DNA from: Bathymodiolus brooksi
Taxonomy: Eukaryota; Mollusca; Bivalvia; Mytilida; Modiolidae
Length of the DNA stretch: 64,000 nt
NCBI GenBank assembly: GCA_963680875.1
Contig: OY804580.1
Location: 99,105,353-99,169,352 of the forward strand
Direction of reading: 5' to 3'
The translations under genes and the position numbers were made by a program. The notes beneath the pieces are model-generated. The model made no database searches and had not been told where the DNA came from. It was given only the letters and a program-made list of their open reading frames with translations. Positions within the stretch are counted from its first letter, which is position 1. Each line of letters begins with the position of its first letter. This document shows positions 19,629 to 33,300 of this stretch, one piece after another.

Positions 19629-20721
19629 CAGGGTTCTCAAAATGTGCCGGCGATTTCACCGTTTACTTTCACATTTTTGTCGGTTAAAAATTTATCGAGC
19701 ATGGGTTTTCCAACAATTTTTATGTTTATGTGAATTGTCGTTATCGCGTTTTGTTGATCTATATCTTCTTATCTATTACTTTTACTATTGCAATCAACCG
19801 AACACTAACAAATCCACCATTTTCTAAATATATCTAACTCCCGGTGACGTCACGGTGGGAACTCCGGACTTCGACTACACAACATTTCGGACTTCACTTG
19901 GTTCTACTATATAGATGCGAGTGGAGTGCATTCCAAAAGCTGGGATATTCCTTTACGGAACGTAAAAACAAGCAAGGAAATCAATGAAGATTTAACGGTT
20001 TTTCGGTAATTTAAAGTTTTCGGATAATTTTCAAAGCGAGAACGTTACTATTTATGCTTGGTAGCATCACTCGTGATCCTATTTTTTGTAGTAAAGCACG
20101 ACTTTTGTTGCAAGTCAAAAATATTTTTTCAGGTCATTGATGATTACGAAGATTACTGGACGTTGTGCCCTGTGAATTAAAAAAAAAAATGTTTAAAGAA
20201 AGGAGGCCCTGTGGAAGCAATGAAGGTCCAGTGAATTTTTTATCTACATGGGACCTTCTGTCCTGTTAAAAAAAGTTAAGTTTCACTGGGACTTGATTTA
20301 AGCCAACATTCCTTGAGATTTCATTCATTATTCAATGTGAGAGTAATAATCAGATTAAAATATGAGACCTCTAGTTATTTATAGTTATATATTACAAAAT
20401 TTTTCAATTCTTCTTGCAGAAGAGATATTCTGAGGCTGATTTTGTCATGAAAGTTGCCTGGAAAATTGCTTTGTATAACCTTGTTTTTCACCAGCTGCCA
20501 CTGATACAACATTGTAGTATATTTTACAAAAAAAATGCCTTTCAGAGTACCAAAAATTTTAGGAGAATTCAATGGCAAAATATGCTCAGAATGCATCTCT
20601 TACAATCTAGAATTTCAAAATTTTCCCTCTCGGACTCTTCCCCCACTTGCGTCTGCGGCACTCAACTCTTCCCCTACTTTATAAATTGAGCCTCCTACTT
20701 CAATTCTTTTTGAGAACCCTG
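19629..20721. mobile_element. hAT-like non-autonomous element, ~1.1 kb
   Basis: Terminal inverted repeats CAGGGTTCTCAAAA and TTTTGAGAACCCTG, flanked on both sides by CATATG (19,623-19,628 and 20,722-20,727). CAGGG ends suggest hAT, but the visible duplication is 6 bp and palindromic rather than 8. ORFs inside (for example 20,414-20,689) show no transposase motif that I can name. Lies in intron 5. Confidence 0.7.
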
Positions 20722-20950
20722 CATATGTGATAAATCCGAAATGAAACAAGTCATATCTCCCAGGGGTGTAATATGGATTTTTCAAAATGGCAGCCGGAAA
20801 TTTTGCATGAAATCGAGTATTTAGTTTTTCACAATTATTTTGTCTTTTTTGGGAAATAAAAAAATTGTCTTCCGAAATTCACGTTTTTCGGTCCGATCAG
20901 TTTTCGTTATTAATGTATTGTTGTTTACTTCCGTTGTCTGCTACTGTCAA

Positions 20951-21013
20951 AATGGATTATGAAGAAAACAGGGAAAATGATCGTTATGCAACGAATGATG
21001 ACACTCCTTTATG
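20951..21013 (+). other. Very short ORF after a promoter-like segment
   Basis: MDYEENRENDRYATNDDTPL and stop, preceded by TTTACTTCCGTTGTCTGC. Likely the 5' end of a dead transposon or gene; nothing follows it in frame. Confidence 0.2.
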
Positions 21014-21259
21014 AACCAAAGATTGAATCACCTTGTGTTGTATAAAAAGTGTAACTGTATTTAAGGATTATGTCTCTAAATACATATAATAAAAACGTAG
21101 ATATAATATTACATTATTGCATCATATCCCAAATCAAGCTACATGGTTTCTGAAAACGATCAGCTCTCACAAATATGAAGAAAGACGCATTGAAATGTAT
21201 GATAAATAGGTTATGATATGGCATTTTTCATATCACATGTCATATCAACCCTAGAGGCC

Positions 21260-21332
21260 CATATTGTGCCTCAACGAATATAGATCCTAAGCCGGGAATG
21301 TCACATTATATACCCTGTCTGATAACTGAATA

Positions 21333-21371
<39 letters not shown>

Positions 21372-21760
21372 GCATATTGTGCCTCAGGGAATATAGATAC
21401 TAAGCCGGGAATGTCACATTATATACCCTGTCTGATAGCTGAATAACATATAATATATATATATATATTATATAACATATTGTGCCTCAGGGAATATATA
21501 TCCTAAGCCGGGAATGTCACATTATATACCCTGTCTGATAGCTGAATAACATATAATATATATATATATATATATATTATATAACATATTGTGCCTCAGG
21601 GAATATAGATCCTAAACCAGGAATGTCACATTATATACCCTGTCTGATAGCTGAATGATATATATATATATATTATATAACATATTGTGCCTCAGGGAAT
21701 ATAGATCCTAAGCCGGGAATGTCACATTATATACCCTGTCTGATAGCTGAATAACATATA
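21260..21760. repeat. ~100-120-bp tandem repeat with (AT)n, five copies
   Basis: Each unit has CATATTGTGCCTCAGGGAAT, ATAGATCCTAAGCCGGGAAT, GTCACATTATATACCCTGTC and TGATAGCTGAATAACAT, followed by an AT run of varying length that accounts for the unequal periods. Confidence 0.9.
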
Positions 21761-22610
21761 TATTATATAATTGTTCAAGTTGGAGTGCTACATTTGTATT
21801 TTCTATAACAAGAACAGAAGAAAAAGATAAAGCACTATGAATGGTCCCTATTTTGTAATAAAGTACTCCAACAGTTCCATCAATTGTTGAAATCATCTAG
21901 ATTTTCTTTGTTAATGGTCATTATTCGTTCTGTACTATAAAACTCTTTGAGTATATATATATATTTAACAGCTGTTAAAGCAATGTTTTTTGAAATACAT
22001 CTACATGTGTAAATATAGTATTTAATAATAAGTAAAATTTTGTTGTTTACCAATGTTGCCAATGAGTTTTTTTTCCTTGTGGTAGCCCAAATTGAATGTC
22101 TTTTTGTTGTAGTTTAAAGTAAAAATATTGTGCTTATCCTGCTATGTCAAAATGTCTGAAAAGAGCAGAAACAAGTGTCATTCTAATCATTTTCAATGGT
22201 GTCATCTATCACATCCACATCCTGCAATGTCAAAATGTCTGAAAAGAGCAGAAACAAGTGTCATTCTAATGATTTTCAATGGTGTCATCTATCACATCCA
22301 CATCCTGCAATGTCAAAATGTCTGAAAAGAACAGAAACAAGTGTCATTCTAATCGTTTTCAATGATGTCCTCTATCACATACACATCCTGCAATGTCAAA
22401 ATGTCTGAAAAGAACAGAAACAAGTGTCATTCTAATCATTTTCAATGATGTCCTCTATCACATACACATCCTGCAATGTCAAAATGTCTGAAAAGAACAG
22501 AAACAAGTGTCATTCTAATCGTTTTCAATGATGTCCTCTATCACATACACATCCTACAATGTCAAAATGTCTGAAAAGAACAGAAACAAGTGTCATTCTA
22601 ATCATTTTCA

Positions 22611-25600
22611 ATGGTGTCCTCTATCATATCCACATCCTGCAATGTCAAAATGTCTGAAAAGAGCAGAAACAAGTGTCATTCTAATCATTTTCAATGGTGT
22701 CCTCTATCATATCCACATCCTGCAATGTCAAAATGTCTGAAAAGAACAGAAACAAGTGTCATTCTAATCATTTTCAATGGTGTCCTCTATCATATCCACA
22801 TCCTGCAATGTCAAAATGTCTGAAAAGAGCAGAAACAAGTGTCATTCTAATCATTTTCAATGGTGTCCTCTATCATATCCACATCCTGCAATGTCAAAAT
22901 GTCTGAAAAGAACAGAAACAAGTGTCATTCTAATCATTTTCAATGGTGTCCTCTATCATATCCACATCCTGCAATGTCAAAATGTCTGAAAAGAACAGAA
23001 ACAAGTGTCATTCTAATCATTTTCAATGGTGTCCTCTATCATATCCACATCCTGCAATGTCAAAATGTCTGAAACGAACAGAAACAAGTGTCATTCTAAT
23101 CATTTTCAATGGTGTCCTCTATCATATCCACATCCTGCAATGTCAAAATGTCTGAAAAGAACAGAAACAAGTGTCATTCTAATCATTTTCAATGGTGTCC
23201 TCTATCATATCCACATCCTGCAATGTCAAAATGTCTGAAAAGAGCAGAAACAAGTGTCATTCTAATCATTTTCAATGGTGTCCTCTATCATATCCACATC
23301 CTGCAATGTCAAAATGTCTGAAAAGAACAGAAACAAGTGTCATTCTAATCATTTTCAATGGTGTCCTCTATCATATCCACATCCTGCAATGTCAAAATGT
23401 CTGAAAAGAACAGAAACAAGTGTCATTCTAATCATTTTCAATGGTGTCCTCTATCATATCCACATCCTGCAATGTCAAAATGTCTGAAAAGAACAGAAAC
23501 AAGTGTCATTCTAATCATTTTCAATGGTGTCCTCTATCATATCCACATCCTGCAATGTCAAAATGTCTGAAAAGAACAGAAACAAGTGTCATTCTAATCA
23601 TTTTCAATGGTGTCCTCTATCATATCCACATCCTGCAATGTCAAAATGTCTGAAAAGAACAGAAACAAGTGTCATTCTAATCATTTTCAATGGTGTCCTC
23701 TATCATATCCACATCCTGCAATGTCAAAATGTCTGAAAAGAACAGAAACAAGTGTCATTCTAATCATTTTCAATGGTGTCCTCTATCATATCCACATCCT
23801 GCAATGTCAAAATGTCTGAAAAGAACAGAAACAAGTGTCATTCTAATCATTTTCAATGGTGTCCTCTATCATATCCACATCCTGCAATGTCAAAATGTCT
23901 GAAAAGAACAGAAACAAGTGTCATTCTAATCATTTTCAATGGTGTCCTCTATCATATCCACATCCTGCAATGTCAAAATGTCTGAAAAGAACAGAAACAA
24001 GTGTCATTCTAATCATTTTCAATGGTGTCCTCTATCATATCCACATCCTGCAATGTCAAAATGTCTGAAAAGAACAGAAACAAGTGTCATTCTAATCATT
24101 TTCAATGGTGTCCTCTATCATATCCACATCCTGCAATGTCAAAATGTCTGAAAAGAACAGAAACAAGTGTCATTCTAATCATTTTCAATGGTGTCCTCTA
24201 TCATATCCACATCCTGCAATGTCAAAATGTCTGAAAAGAACAGAAACAAGTGTCATTCTAATCATTTTCAATGGTGTCCTCTATCATATCCACATCCTGC
24301 AATGTCAAAATGTCTGAAAAGAACAGAAACAAGTGTCATTCTAATCATTTTCAATGGTGTCCTCTATCATATCCACATCCTGCAATGTCAAAATGTCTGA
24401 AAAGAACAGAAAAAAGTGTCATTCTAATCATTTTCAATGGTGTCCTCTATCATATCCACATCCTGCAATGTCAAAATGTCTGAAAAGAACAGAAACAAGT
24501 GTCATTCTAATCATTTTCAATGGTGTCCTCTATCATATCCACATCCTGCAATGTCAAAATGTCTGAAAAGAACAGAAACAAGTGTCATTCTAATCATTTT
24601 CAATGGTGTCCTCTATCATATCCACATCCTGCAATGTCAAAATGTCTGAAAAGAGCAGAAACAAGTGTCATTCTAATCATTTTCAATGGTGTCCTCTATC
24701 ATATCCACATCCTGCAATGTCAAAATGTCTGAAAAGAACAGAAACAAGTGTCATTCTAATCATTTTCAATGGTGTCCTCTATCATATCCACATCCTGCAA
24801 TGTCAAAATGTCTGAAAAGAACAGAAACAAGTGTCATTCTAATCATTTTCAATGGTGTCCTCTATCATATCCACATCCTGCAATGTCAAAATGTCTGAAA
24901 AGAACAGAAACAAGTGTCATTCTAATCATTTTCAATGGTGTCCTCTATCATATCCACATCCTGCAATGTCAAAATGTCTGAAAAGAACAGAAACAAGTGT
25001 CATTCTAATCATTTTCAATGGTGTCCTCTATCATATCCACATCCTGCAATGTCAAAATGTCTGAAAAGAACAGAAACAAGTGTCATTCTAATCATTTTCA
25101 ATGGTGTCCTCTATCATATCCACATCCTGCAATGTCAAAATGTCTGAAAAGAACAGAAACAAGTGTCATTCTAATCATTTTCAATGGTGTCCTCTATCAT
25201 ATCCACATCCTGCAATGTCAAAATGTCTGAAAAGAGCAGAAACAAGTGTCATTCTAATCATTTTCAATGGTGTCCTCTATCATATCCACATCCTGCAATG
25301 TCAAAATGTCTGAAAAGAGCAGAAACAAGTGTCATTCTAATCATTTTCAATGGTGTCCTCTATCATATCCACATCCTGCAATGTCAAAATGTCTGAAAAG
25401 AGCAGAAACAAGTGTCATTCTAATCATTTTCAATGGTGTCCTCTATCATATCCACATCCTGCAATGTCAAAATGTCTGAAAAGAACAGAAACAAGTGTCA
25501 TTCTAATCATTTTCAATGGTGTCCTCTATCATATCCACATCCTGCAATGTCAAAATGTCTGAAAAGAGCAGAAACAAGTGTCATTCTAATCATTTTCAAT

Positions 25601-26345
25601 GGTGTCCTCTATCATATCCACATCCTGCAATGTCAAAATGTCTGAAAAGAACAGAAACAAGTGTCATTCTAATCATTTTCAATGGTGTCCTCTATCATAT
25701 CCACATCCTGCAATGTCAAAATGTCTGAAAAGAACAGAAACAAGTGTCATTCTAATCATTTTCAATGGTGTCCTCTATCATATCCACATCCTGCAATGTC
25801 AAAATGTCTGAAAAGAGCAGAAACAAGTGTCATTCTAATCATTTTCAATGGTGTCCTCTATCATATCCACATCCTGCAATGTCAAAATGTCTGAAAAGAG
25901 CAGAAACAAGTGTCATTCTAATCATTTTCAATGGTGTCCTCTATCATATCCACATCCTGCAATGTCAAAATGTCTGAAAAGAACAGAAACAAGTGTCATT
26001 CTAATCATTTTCAATGGTGTCCTCTATCATATCCACATCCTGCAATGTCAAAATGTCTGAAAAGAACAGAAACAAGTGTCATTCTAATCATTTTCAATGG
26101 TGTCCTCTATCATATCCACATCCTGCAATGTCAAAATGTCTGAAAAGAACAGAAACAAGTGTCATTCTAATCATTTTCAATGGTGTCCTCTATCATATCC
26201 ACATCCTGCAATGTCAAAATGTCTGAAAAGAACAGAAACAAGTGTCATTCTAATCATTTTCAATGGTGTCCTCTATCATATCCACATCCTGCAATGTCAA
26301 AATGTCTGAAAAGAGCAGAAACAAGTGTCATTCTAATCATTTTCA
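22611..26345. repeat. Homogeneous subregion of the 83-bp satellite
   Basis: About 45 monomers of exactly 83 bp that differ almost only at one G/A site (AAAGAGCAG versus AAAGAACAG), plus rare singletons (AAACGAACAG near 23,070; GAAAAAAG near 24,411). They share the CATATCC variant, which marks this block off from the CACATCC monomers on both sides. Such low divergence points to recent local expansion or conversion. Confidence 0.9.
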
Positions 26346-26428
26346 ATGGTGTCCTCTATCACATCCACATCCTGCAATGTCAAAATGTCTGAAAAGAACA
26401 GAAACAAGTGTCATTCTAATCATTTTCA

Positions 26429-29400
26429 ATGGTGTCCTCTATCACATCCACATCCTGCAATGTCAAATTGTCTGAAAAGAGCAGAAACAAGTGTCATTCT
26501 AATTATTTTCAATGGTGTCATCTATCACATCCACATCCTGCAATGTCAAAATGTCTGAAAAGAGCAAGAAACAAGTGTCATTCTAATCATTTTCAATGGT
26601 GTCCTCTATCACATCCACATCCTGCAATGTCAAAATGTCTGAAAAGAGCAAGAAGCAAGTGTCATTCTAATCGTTTTCAATGGTGTCCTCTATCACATCC
26701 ACATCCTGCAATGTCAAAATGTCTGAAAAGAGCAGAAACAAGTGTCATTCTAATCATTTTCAATGGTGTCATCTATCACATCCACATCCTGCAATGTCAA
26801 AATGTCTGAAAAGAGCAGAAACAAGTGTCATTCTAATCATTTTCAATGATGTCATCTATCACATCCACATCCTGCAATGTCAAAATGTCTGAAAAGAACA
26901 GAAACAAGTGTCATTCTAATCATTTTCAATGGTGTCTCTATCACATCCACATCCTGCAATGTCAAAATGTCTGAAAAGAGCAAGAAGCAAGTGTCATTCT
27001 AATCATTTTCAATGATGTCATCTATCACATCCACATCCTGCAATGTCAAAATGTCTGAAAAGAACAGAAACAAGTGTCATTCTAATCATTTTCAATGATG
27101 TCATCTATCACATCCACATCCTGCAATGTCAAAATGTCTGAAAAGAGCAGAAACAAGTGTCATTCTAATCATTTTCAATGATGTCATCTATCACATCCAC
27201 ATCCTGCAATGTCAAAATGTCTGAAAAGAACAGTAACAAGTGTCATTCTAATCATTTTCAATGGTGTCCTCTATCACATCCACATCCTGCAATGTCAAAA
27301 TGTCTGAAAAGAGCAAGAAGCAAGTGTCATTCTAATCGTTTTCAATGGTGTCCTCTATCACATCCACATCCTGCAATGTCAAATTGTCTGAAAAGAGCAG
27401 AAACAAGTGTCATTCTAATTATTTTCAATGGTGTCATCTATCACATCCACATCCTGCAATGTCAAAATGTCTGAAAAGAGCAAGAAACAAGTGTCATTCT
27501 AATCATTTTCAATGGTGTCCTCTATCACATCCACATCCTGCAATGTCAAAATGTCTGAAAAGAGCAAGAAGCAAGTGTCATTCTAATCGTTTTCAATGGT
27601 GTCCTCTATCACATCCACATCCTGCAATGTCAAAATGTCTGAAAAGAGCAGAAACAAGTGTCATTCTAATCATTTTCAATGGTGTCATCTATCACATCCA
27701 CATCCTGCAATGTCAAAATGTCTGAAAAGAGCAAGAAGCAAGTGTCATTCTAATCATTTTCAATGGTGTCCTCTATCACATCCACATCCTGCAATGTCAA
27801 AATGTCTGAAAAGAGCAAGAAGCAAGTGTCATTCTAATCGTTTTCAATGGTGTCCTCTATCACATCCACATCCTGCAATGTCAAAATGTCTGAAAAGAGC
27901 AGAAACAAGTGTCATTCTAATCATTTTCAATGGTGTCATCTATCACATCCACATCCTGCAATGTCAAAATGTCTGAAAAGAGCAGAAACAAGTGTCATTC
28001 TAATCATTTTCAATGATGTCATCTATCACATCCACATCCTGCAATGTCAAAATGTCTGAAAAGAACAGAAACAAGTGTCATTCTAATCATTTTCAATGGT
28101 GTCCTCTATCACATCCACATCCTGCAATGTCAAAATGTCTGAAAAGAGCAAGAAGCAAGTGTCATTCTAATCATTTTCAATGATGTCATCTATCACATCC
28201 ACATCCTGCAATGTCAAAATGTCTGAAAAGAACAGAAACAAGTGTCATTCTAATCATTTTCAATGATGTCATCTATCACATCCACATCCTGCAATGTCAA
28301 AATGTCTGAAAAGAGCAGAAACAAGTGTCATTCTAATCATTTTCAATGATGTCATCTATCACATCCACATCCTGCAATGTCAAAATGTCTGAAAAGAACA
28401 GTAACAAGTGTCATTCTAATCATTTTCAATGGTGTCCTCTATCACATCCACATCCTGCAATGTCAAAATGTCTGAAAAGAGCAAGAAGCAAGTGTCATTC
28501 TAATCGTTTTCAATGGTGTCCTCTATCACATCCACATCCTGCAATGTCAAATTGTCTGAAAAGAGCAGAAACAAGTGTCATTCTAATTATTTTCAATGGT
28601 GTCATCTATCACATCCACATCCTGCAATGTCAAAATGTCTGAAAAGAGCAAGAAACAAGTGTCATTCTAATCATTTTCAATGGTGTCCTCTATCACATCC
28701 ACATCCTGCAATGTCAAAATGTCTGAAAAGAGCAAGAAGCAAGTGTCATTCTAATCGTTTTCAATGGTGTCCTCTATCACATCCACATCCTGCAATGTCA
28801 AAATGTCTGAAAAGAGCAGAAACAAGTGTCATTCTAATCATTTTCAATGGTGTCATCTATCACATCCACATCCTGCAATGTCAAAATGTCTGAAAAGAGC
28901 AAGAAGCAAGTGTCATTCTAATCATTTTCAATGGTGTCCTCTATCACATCCACATCCTGCAATGTCAAAATGTCTGAAAAGAGCAAGAAGCAAGTGTCAT
29001 TCTAATCGTTTTCAATGGTGTCCTCTATCACATCCACATCCTGCAATGTCAAAATGTCTGAAAAGAGCAGAAACAAGTGTCATTCTAATCGTTTTCAATG
29101 GTGTCCTCTATCATATCCACATCCTGCAATGTCAAAATGTCTGAAAAGAGCAGAAACAAGTGTCATTCTAATCATTTTCAATGATGTCATCTATCACATC
29201 CACATCCTGCAATGTCAAAATGTCTGAAAAGAACAGAAACAAGTGTCATTCTAATCATTTTCAATGGTGTCCTCTATCACATCCACATCCTGCAATGTCA
29301 AAATGTCTGAAAAGAGCAAGAAGCAAGTGTCATTCTAATCGTTTTCAATGGTGTCCTCTATCACATCCACATCCTGCAATGTCAAATTGTCTGAAAAGAG

Positions 29401-29640
29401 CAGAAACAAGTGTCATTCTAATTATTTTCAATGGTGTCATCTATCACATCCACATCCTGCAATGTCAAAATGTCTGAAAAAAGCAAGAAACAAGTGTCAT
29501 TCTAATCATTTTCAATGGTGTCCTCTATCACATCCACATCCTGCAATGTCAAAATGTCTGAAAAGAGCAGAAACAAGTGTCATTCTAATCATTTTCAATG
29601 GTGTCATCTATCACATCCTGCAATGTCAAAATGTCTGAAA
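26429..29640. repeat. Block-duplicated subregion of the 83-bp satellite
   Basis: Ordered groups of variant monomers recur at offsets of 916 bp (26,429 to 27,345), 1,168 bp (27,178 to 28,346) and 835 bp (28,346 to 29,181), that is 11, 14 and 10 monomers plus a few bases. Diagnostic markers are TCAAATTGTCTG and AACAGTAACAAG monomers. This is a shorter and less regular higher-order pattern than the one to its right. Confidence 0.8.
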
Positions 29641-30339
29641 AGAGCAAGAAGCAAGTGTCATTCTAATCGTTTTCAATGGTGTCCTCTATCACATCCACAT
29701 CCTGCAATGTCAAAATGTCTGAAAAGAGCAAGAAATAAGTGTCATTCTAATCATTTTCAATGGTGTCCTCTATCACATCCACATCCTGCAATGTCAAAAT
29801 GTCTGAAAAGAGCAAGAAACAAGTGTCATTCTAATCGTTTTCAATGGTGTCATCTATCACATCCACATCCTGCAATGTCAAAATGTCTGAAAAGAGCAAG
29901 AAACAAGTGTTATTCTAATCATTTTCAATGGTGTCATCTATCACATCCTGCAATGTCAAAATGTCTGAAAAGAGCAAGAAGCAAGTGTCATTCTAATCAT
30001 TTTCAATGGTGTCATCTATCACATCCACATCCTGCAATGTCAAAATGTCTGAAAAGAGCAAGAAGCAAGTGTCATTCTAATCATTTTCAATGGTGTCCTC
30101 TATCACATCCACATCCTGCAATGTCAAAATGTCTGAAAAGAGCAAGAAGCAAGTGTCATTCTAATCGTTTTCAATGGTGTCCTCTATCACATCCACATCC
30201 TGCAATGTCAAAATGTCTGAAAAGAGCAGAAACAAGTGTCATTCTAATCATTTTCAATGGTGTCATCTATCACATCCTGCAATGTCAAAATGTCTGAAAA
30301 GAGCAAGAAGCAAGTGTCATTCTAATCGTTTTCAATGGT

Positions 30340-33300
30340 GTCCTCTATCACATCCACATCCTGCAATGTCAAAATGTCTGAAAAGAGCAGAAACAAGTGT
30401 CATTCTAATCATTTTCAATGGTGTCGAATATCACATCCACATCCTGCAATGTCAAAATGTCTGAAAAGAGCAAAAAAAACAAGTGTCATTCTAATCGTTT
30501 TCAATGGTGTCCTCTATCACATCCACATCCTGCAATGTCAAAATGTCTGAAAAGAACAGAAACAAGTGTCATTCTAATCATTTTCAATGGTGTCCTCTAT
30601 CACATCCACATCCTGCAATGTCAAAATGTCTGAAAAGAGCAAAAAAAACAAGTGTCATTCTAATCGTTTTCAATGGTGTCCTCTATCACATCCACATCCT
30701 GCAATGTCAAAATGTCTGAAAAGAGCAAGAAACAAGTGTCATTCTAATCGTTTTCAATGGTGTCCTCTATCACATCCACATCCTGCAATGTCAAAATGTC
30801 TGAAAAGAGCAGAAACAAGTGTCATTCTAATCGTTTTCAATGGTGTCATCTATCACATCCACATCCTGCAATGTCAAAATGTCTGAAAAGAGCAGAAACA
30901 AGTGTCATTCTAATCGTTTTCAATGGTGTCGTCTATCACATCCACATCCTGCAATGTCAAAATGTCTGAAAAGAGCAAGAAGCAAGTGTCATTCTAATCG
31001 TTTTCAATGGTGTCATCTATCACATCCACATCCTGCAATGTCAAAATGTCTGAAAAGAGCAAGAAACAAGTGTTATTCTAATCATTTTCAATGGTGTCAT
31101 CTATCACATCCTGCAATGTCAAAATGTCTGAAAAGAGCAAGAAGCAAGTGTCATTCTAATCATTTTCAATGGTGTCATCTATCACATCCACATCTTGCAA
31201 TGTCAAAATGTCTGAAAAGAGCAGAAATAAGTGTCATTCTAATCATTTTCAATGGTGTCCTCTATCACATCCACATCCTGCAATGTCAAAATGTCTGAAA
31301 AGAGCAAGAAATAAGTGTCATTCTAATCATTTTCAATGGTGTCCTCTATCATATCCACATCCTGCAATGTCAAAATGTCTGAAAAGAGCAAGAAGCAAGT
31401 GTCATTCTAATCATTTTCAATGGTGTCATCTATCACATCCACATCCTGCAATGTCAAAATGTCTGAAAAGAGCAAGAAACAAGTGTTATTCTAATCATTT
31501 TCAATGGTGTCATCTATCACATCCTGCAATGTCAAAATGTCTGAAAAGAGCAGAAATAAGTGTCATTCTAATCATTTTCAATGGTGTCCTCTATCACATC
31601 CACATCCTGCAATGTCAAAATGTCTGAAAAGAGCAAGAAATAAGTGTCATTCTAATCATTTTCAATGGTGTCCTCTATCACATCCACATCCTGCAATGTC
31701 AAAATGTCTGAAAAGAGCAAGAAGCAAGTGTCATTCTAATCGTTTTCAATGGTGTCATCTATCACATCCACATCCTGCAATGTCAAAATGTCTGAAAAGA
31801 GCAAGAAACAAGTGTTATTCTAATCATTTTCAATGGTGTCATCTATCACATCCTGCAATGTCAAAATGTCTGAAAAGAGCAAGAAGCAAGTGTCATTCTA
31901 ATCATTTTCAATGGTGTCCTCTATCACATCCACATCCTGCAATGTCAAAATGTCTGAAAAGAGCAAGAAGCAAATGTCATTCTAATCGTTTTCAATGGTG
32001 TCATCTATCACATCCACATCCTGCAATGTCAAAATGTCTGAAAAGAGCAAGAAACAAGTGTTATTCTAATCATTTTCAATGGTGTCATCTATCACATCCT
32101 GCAATGTCAAAATGTCTGAAAAGAGCAAGAAGCAAGTGTCATTCTAATCATTTTCAATGGTGTCATCTATCACATCCACATCTTGCAATGTCAAAATGTC
32201 TGAAAAGAGCAGAAATAAGTGTCATTCTAATCATTTTCAATGGTGTCCTCTATCACATCCACATCCTGCAATGTCAAAATGTCTGAAAAGAGCAAGAAAT
32301 AAGTGTCATTCTAATCATTTTCAATGGTGTCCTCTATCACATCCACATCCTGCAATGTCAAAATGTCTGAAAAGAGCAAGCAAGTGTCATTCTAATCGTT
32401 TTCAATGGTGTCATCTATCACATCCACATCCTGCAATGTCAAAATGTCTGAAAAGAGCAAGAAACAAGTGTTATTCTAATCATTTTCAATGGTGTCATCT
32501 ATCACATCCTGCAATGTCAAAATGTCTGAAAAGAGCAAGAAGCAAGTGTCATTCTAATCATTTTCAATGGTGTCATCTATCACATCCACATCCTGCAATG
32601 TCAAAATGTCTGAAAAGAGCAGAAATAAGTGTCATTCTAATCATTTTCAATGGTGTCCTCTATCACATCCACATCCTGCAATGTCAAAATGTCTGAAAAG
32701 AGCAAGAAGCAAGTGTCATTCTAATCGTTTTCAATGGTGTCATCTATCACATCCACATCCTGCAATGTCAAAATGTCTGAAAAGAGCAGAAACAAGTGTC
32801 ATTCTAATCATTTTCAATGGTGTCATCTATCACATCCTGCAATGTCAAAATGTCTGAAAAGAGCAAGAAGCAAGTGTCATTCTAATCATTTTCAATGGTG
32901 TCATCTATCACATCCACATCCTGCAATGTCAAAATGTCTGAAAAGAGCAGAAACAAGTGTCATTCTAATCATTTTCAATGGTGTCATCTATCACATCCTG
33001 CAATGTCAAAATGTCTGAAAAGAGCAAGAAGCAAGTGTCATTCTAATCGTTTTCAATGGTGTCCTCTATCACATCCACATCCTGCAATGTCAAAATGTCT
33101 GAAAAGAGCAAGAAATAAGTGTCATTCTAATCATTTTCAATGGTGTCCTCTATCACATCCACATCCTGCAATGTCAAAATGTCTGAAAAGAGCAAGAAGC
33201 AAGTGTCATTCTAATCGTTTTCAATGGTGTCATCTATCACATCCACATCCTGCAATGTCAAAATGTCTGAAAAGAGCAAGAAACAAGTGTTATTCTAATC

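Noticed and set aside
29515..30297. 260-codon ORF in the satellite, and many 70-180-codon ORFs between 22,128 and 40,321
   Set aside because: They are the 83/84-bp monomer read through; only the 84-bp variants keep frame, the ORFs overlap each other in a sliding series, and no start context, splice support or protein domain is visible.
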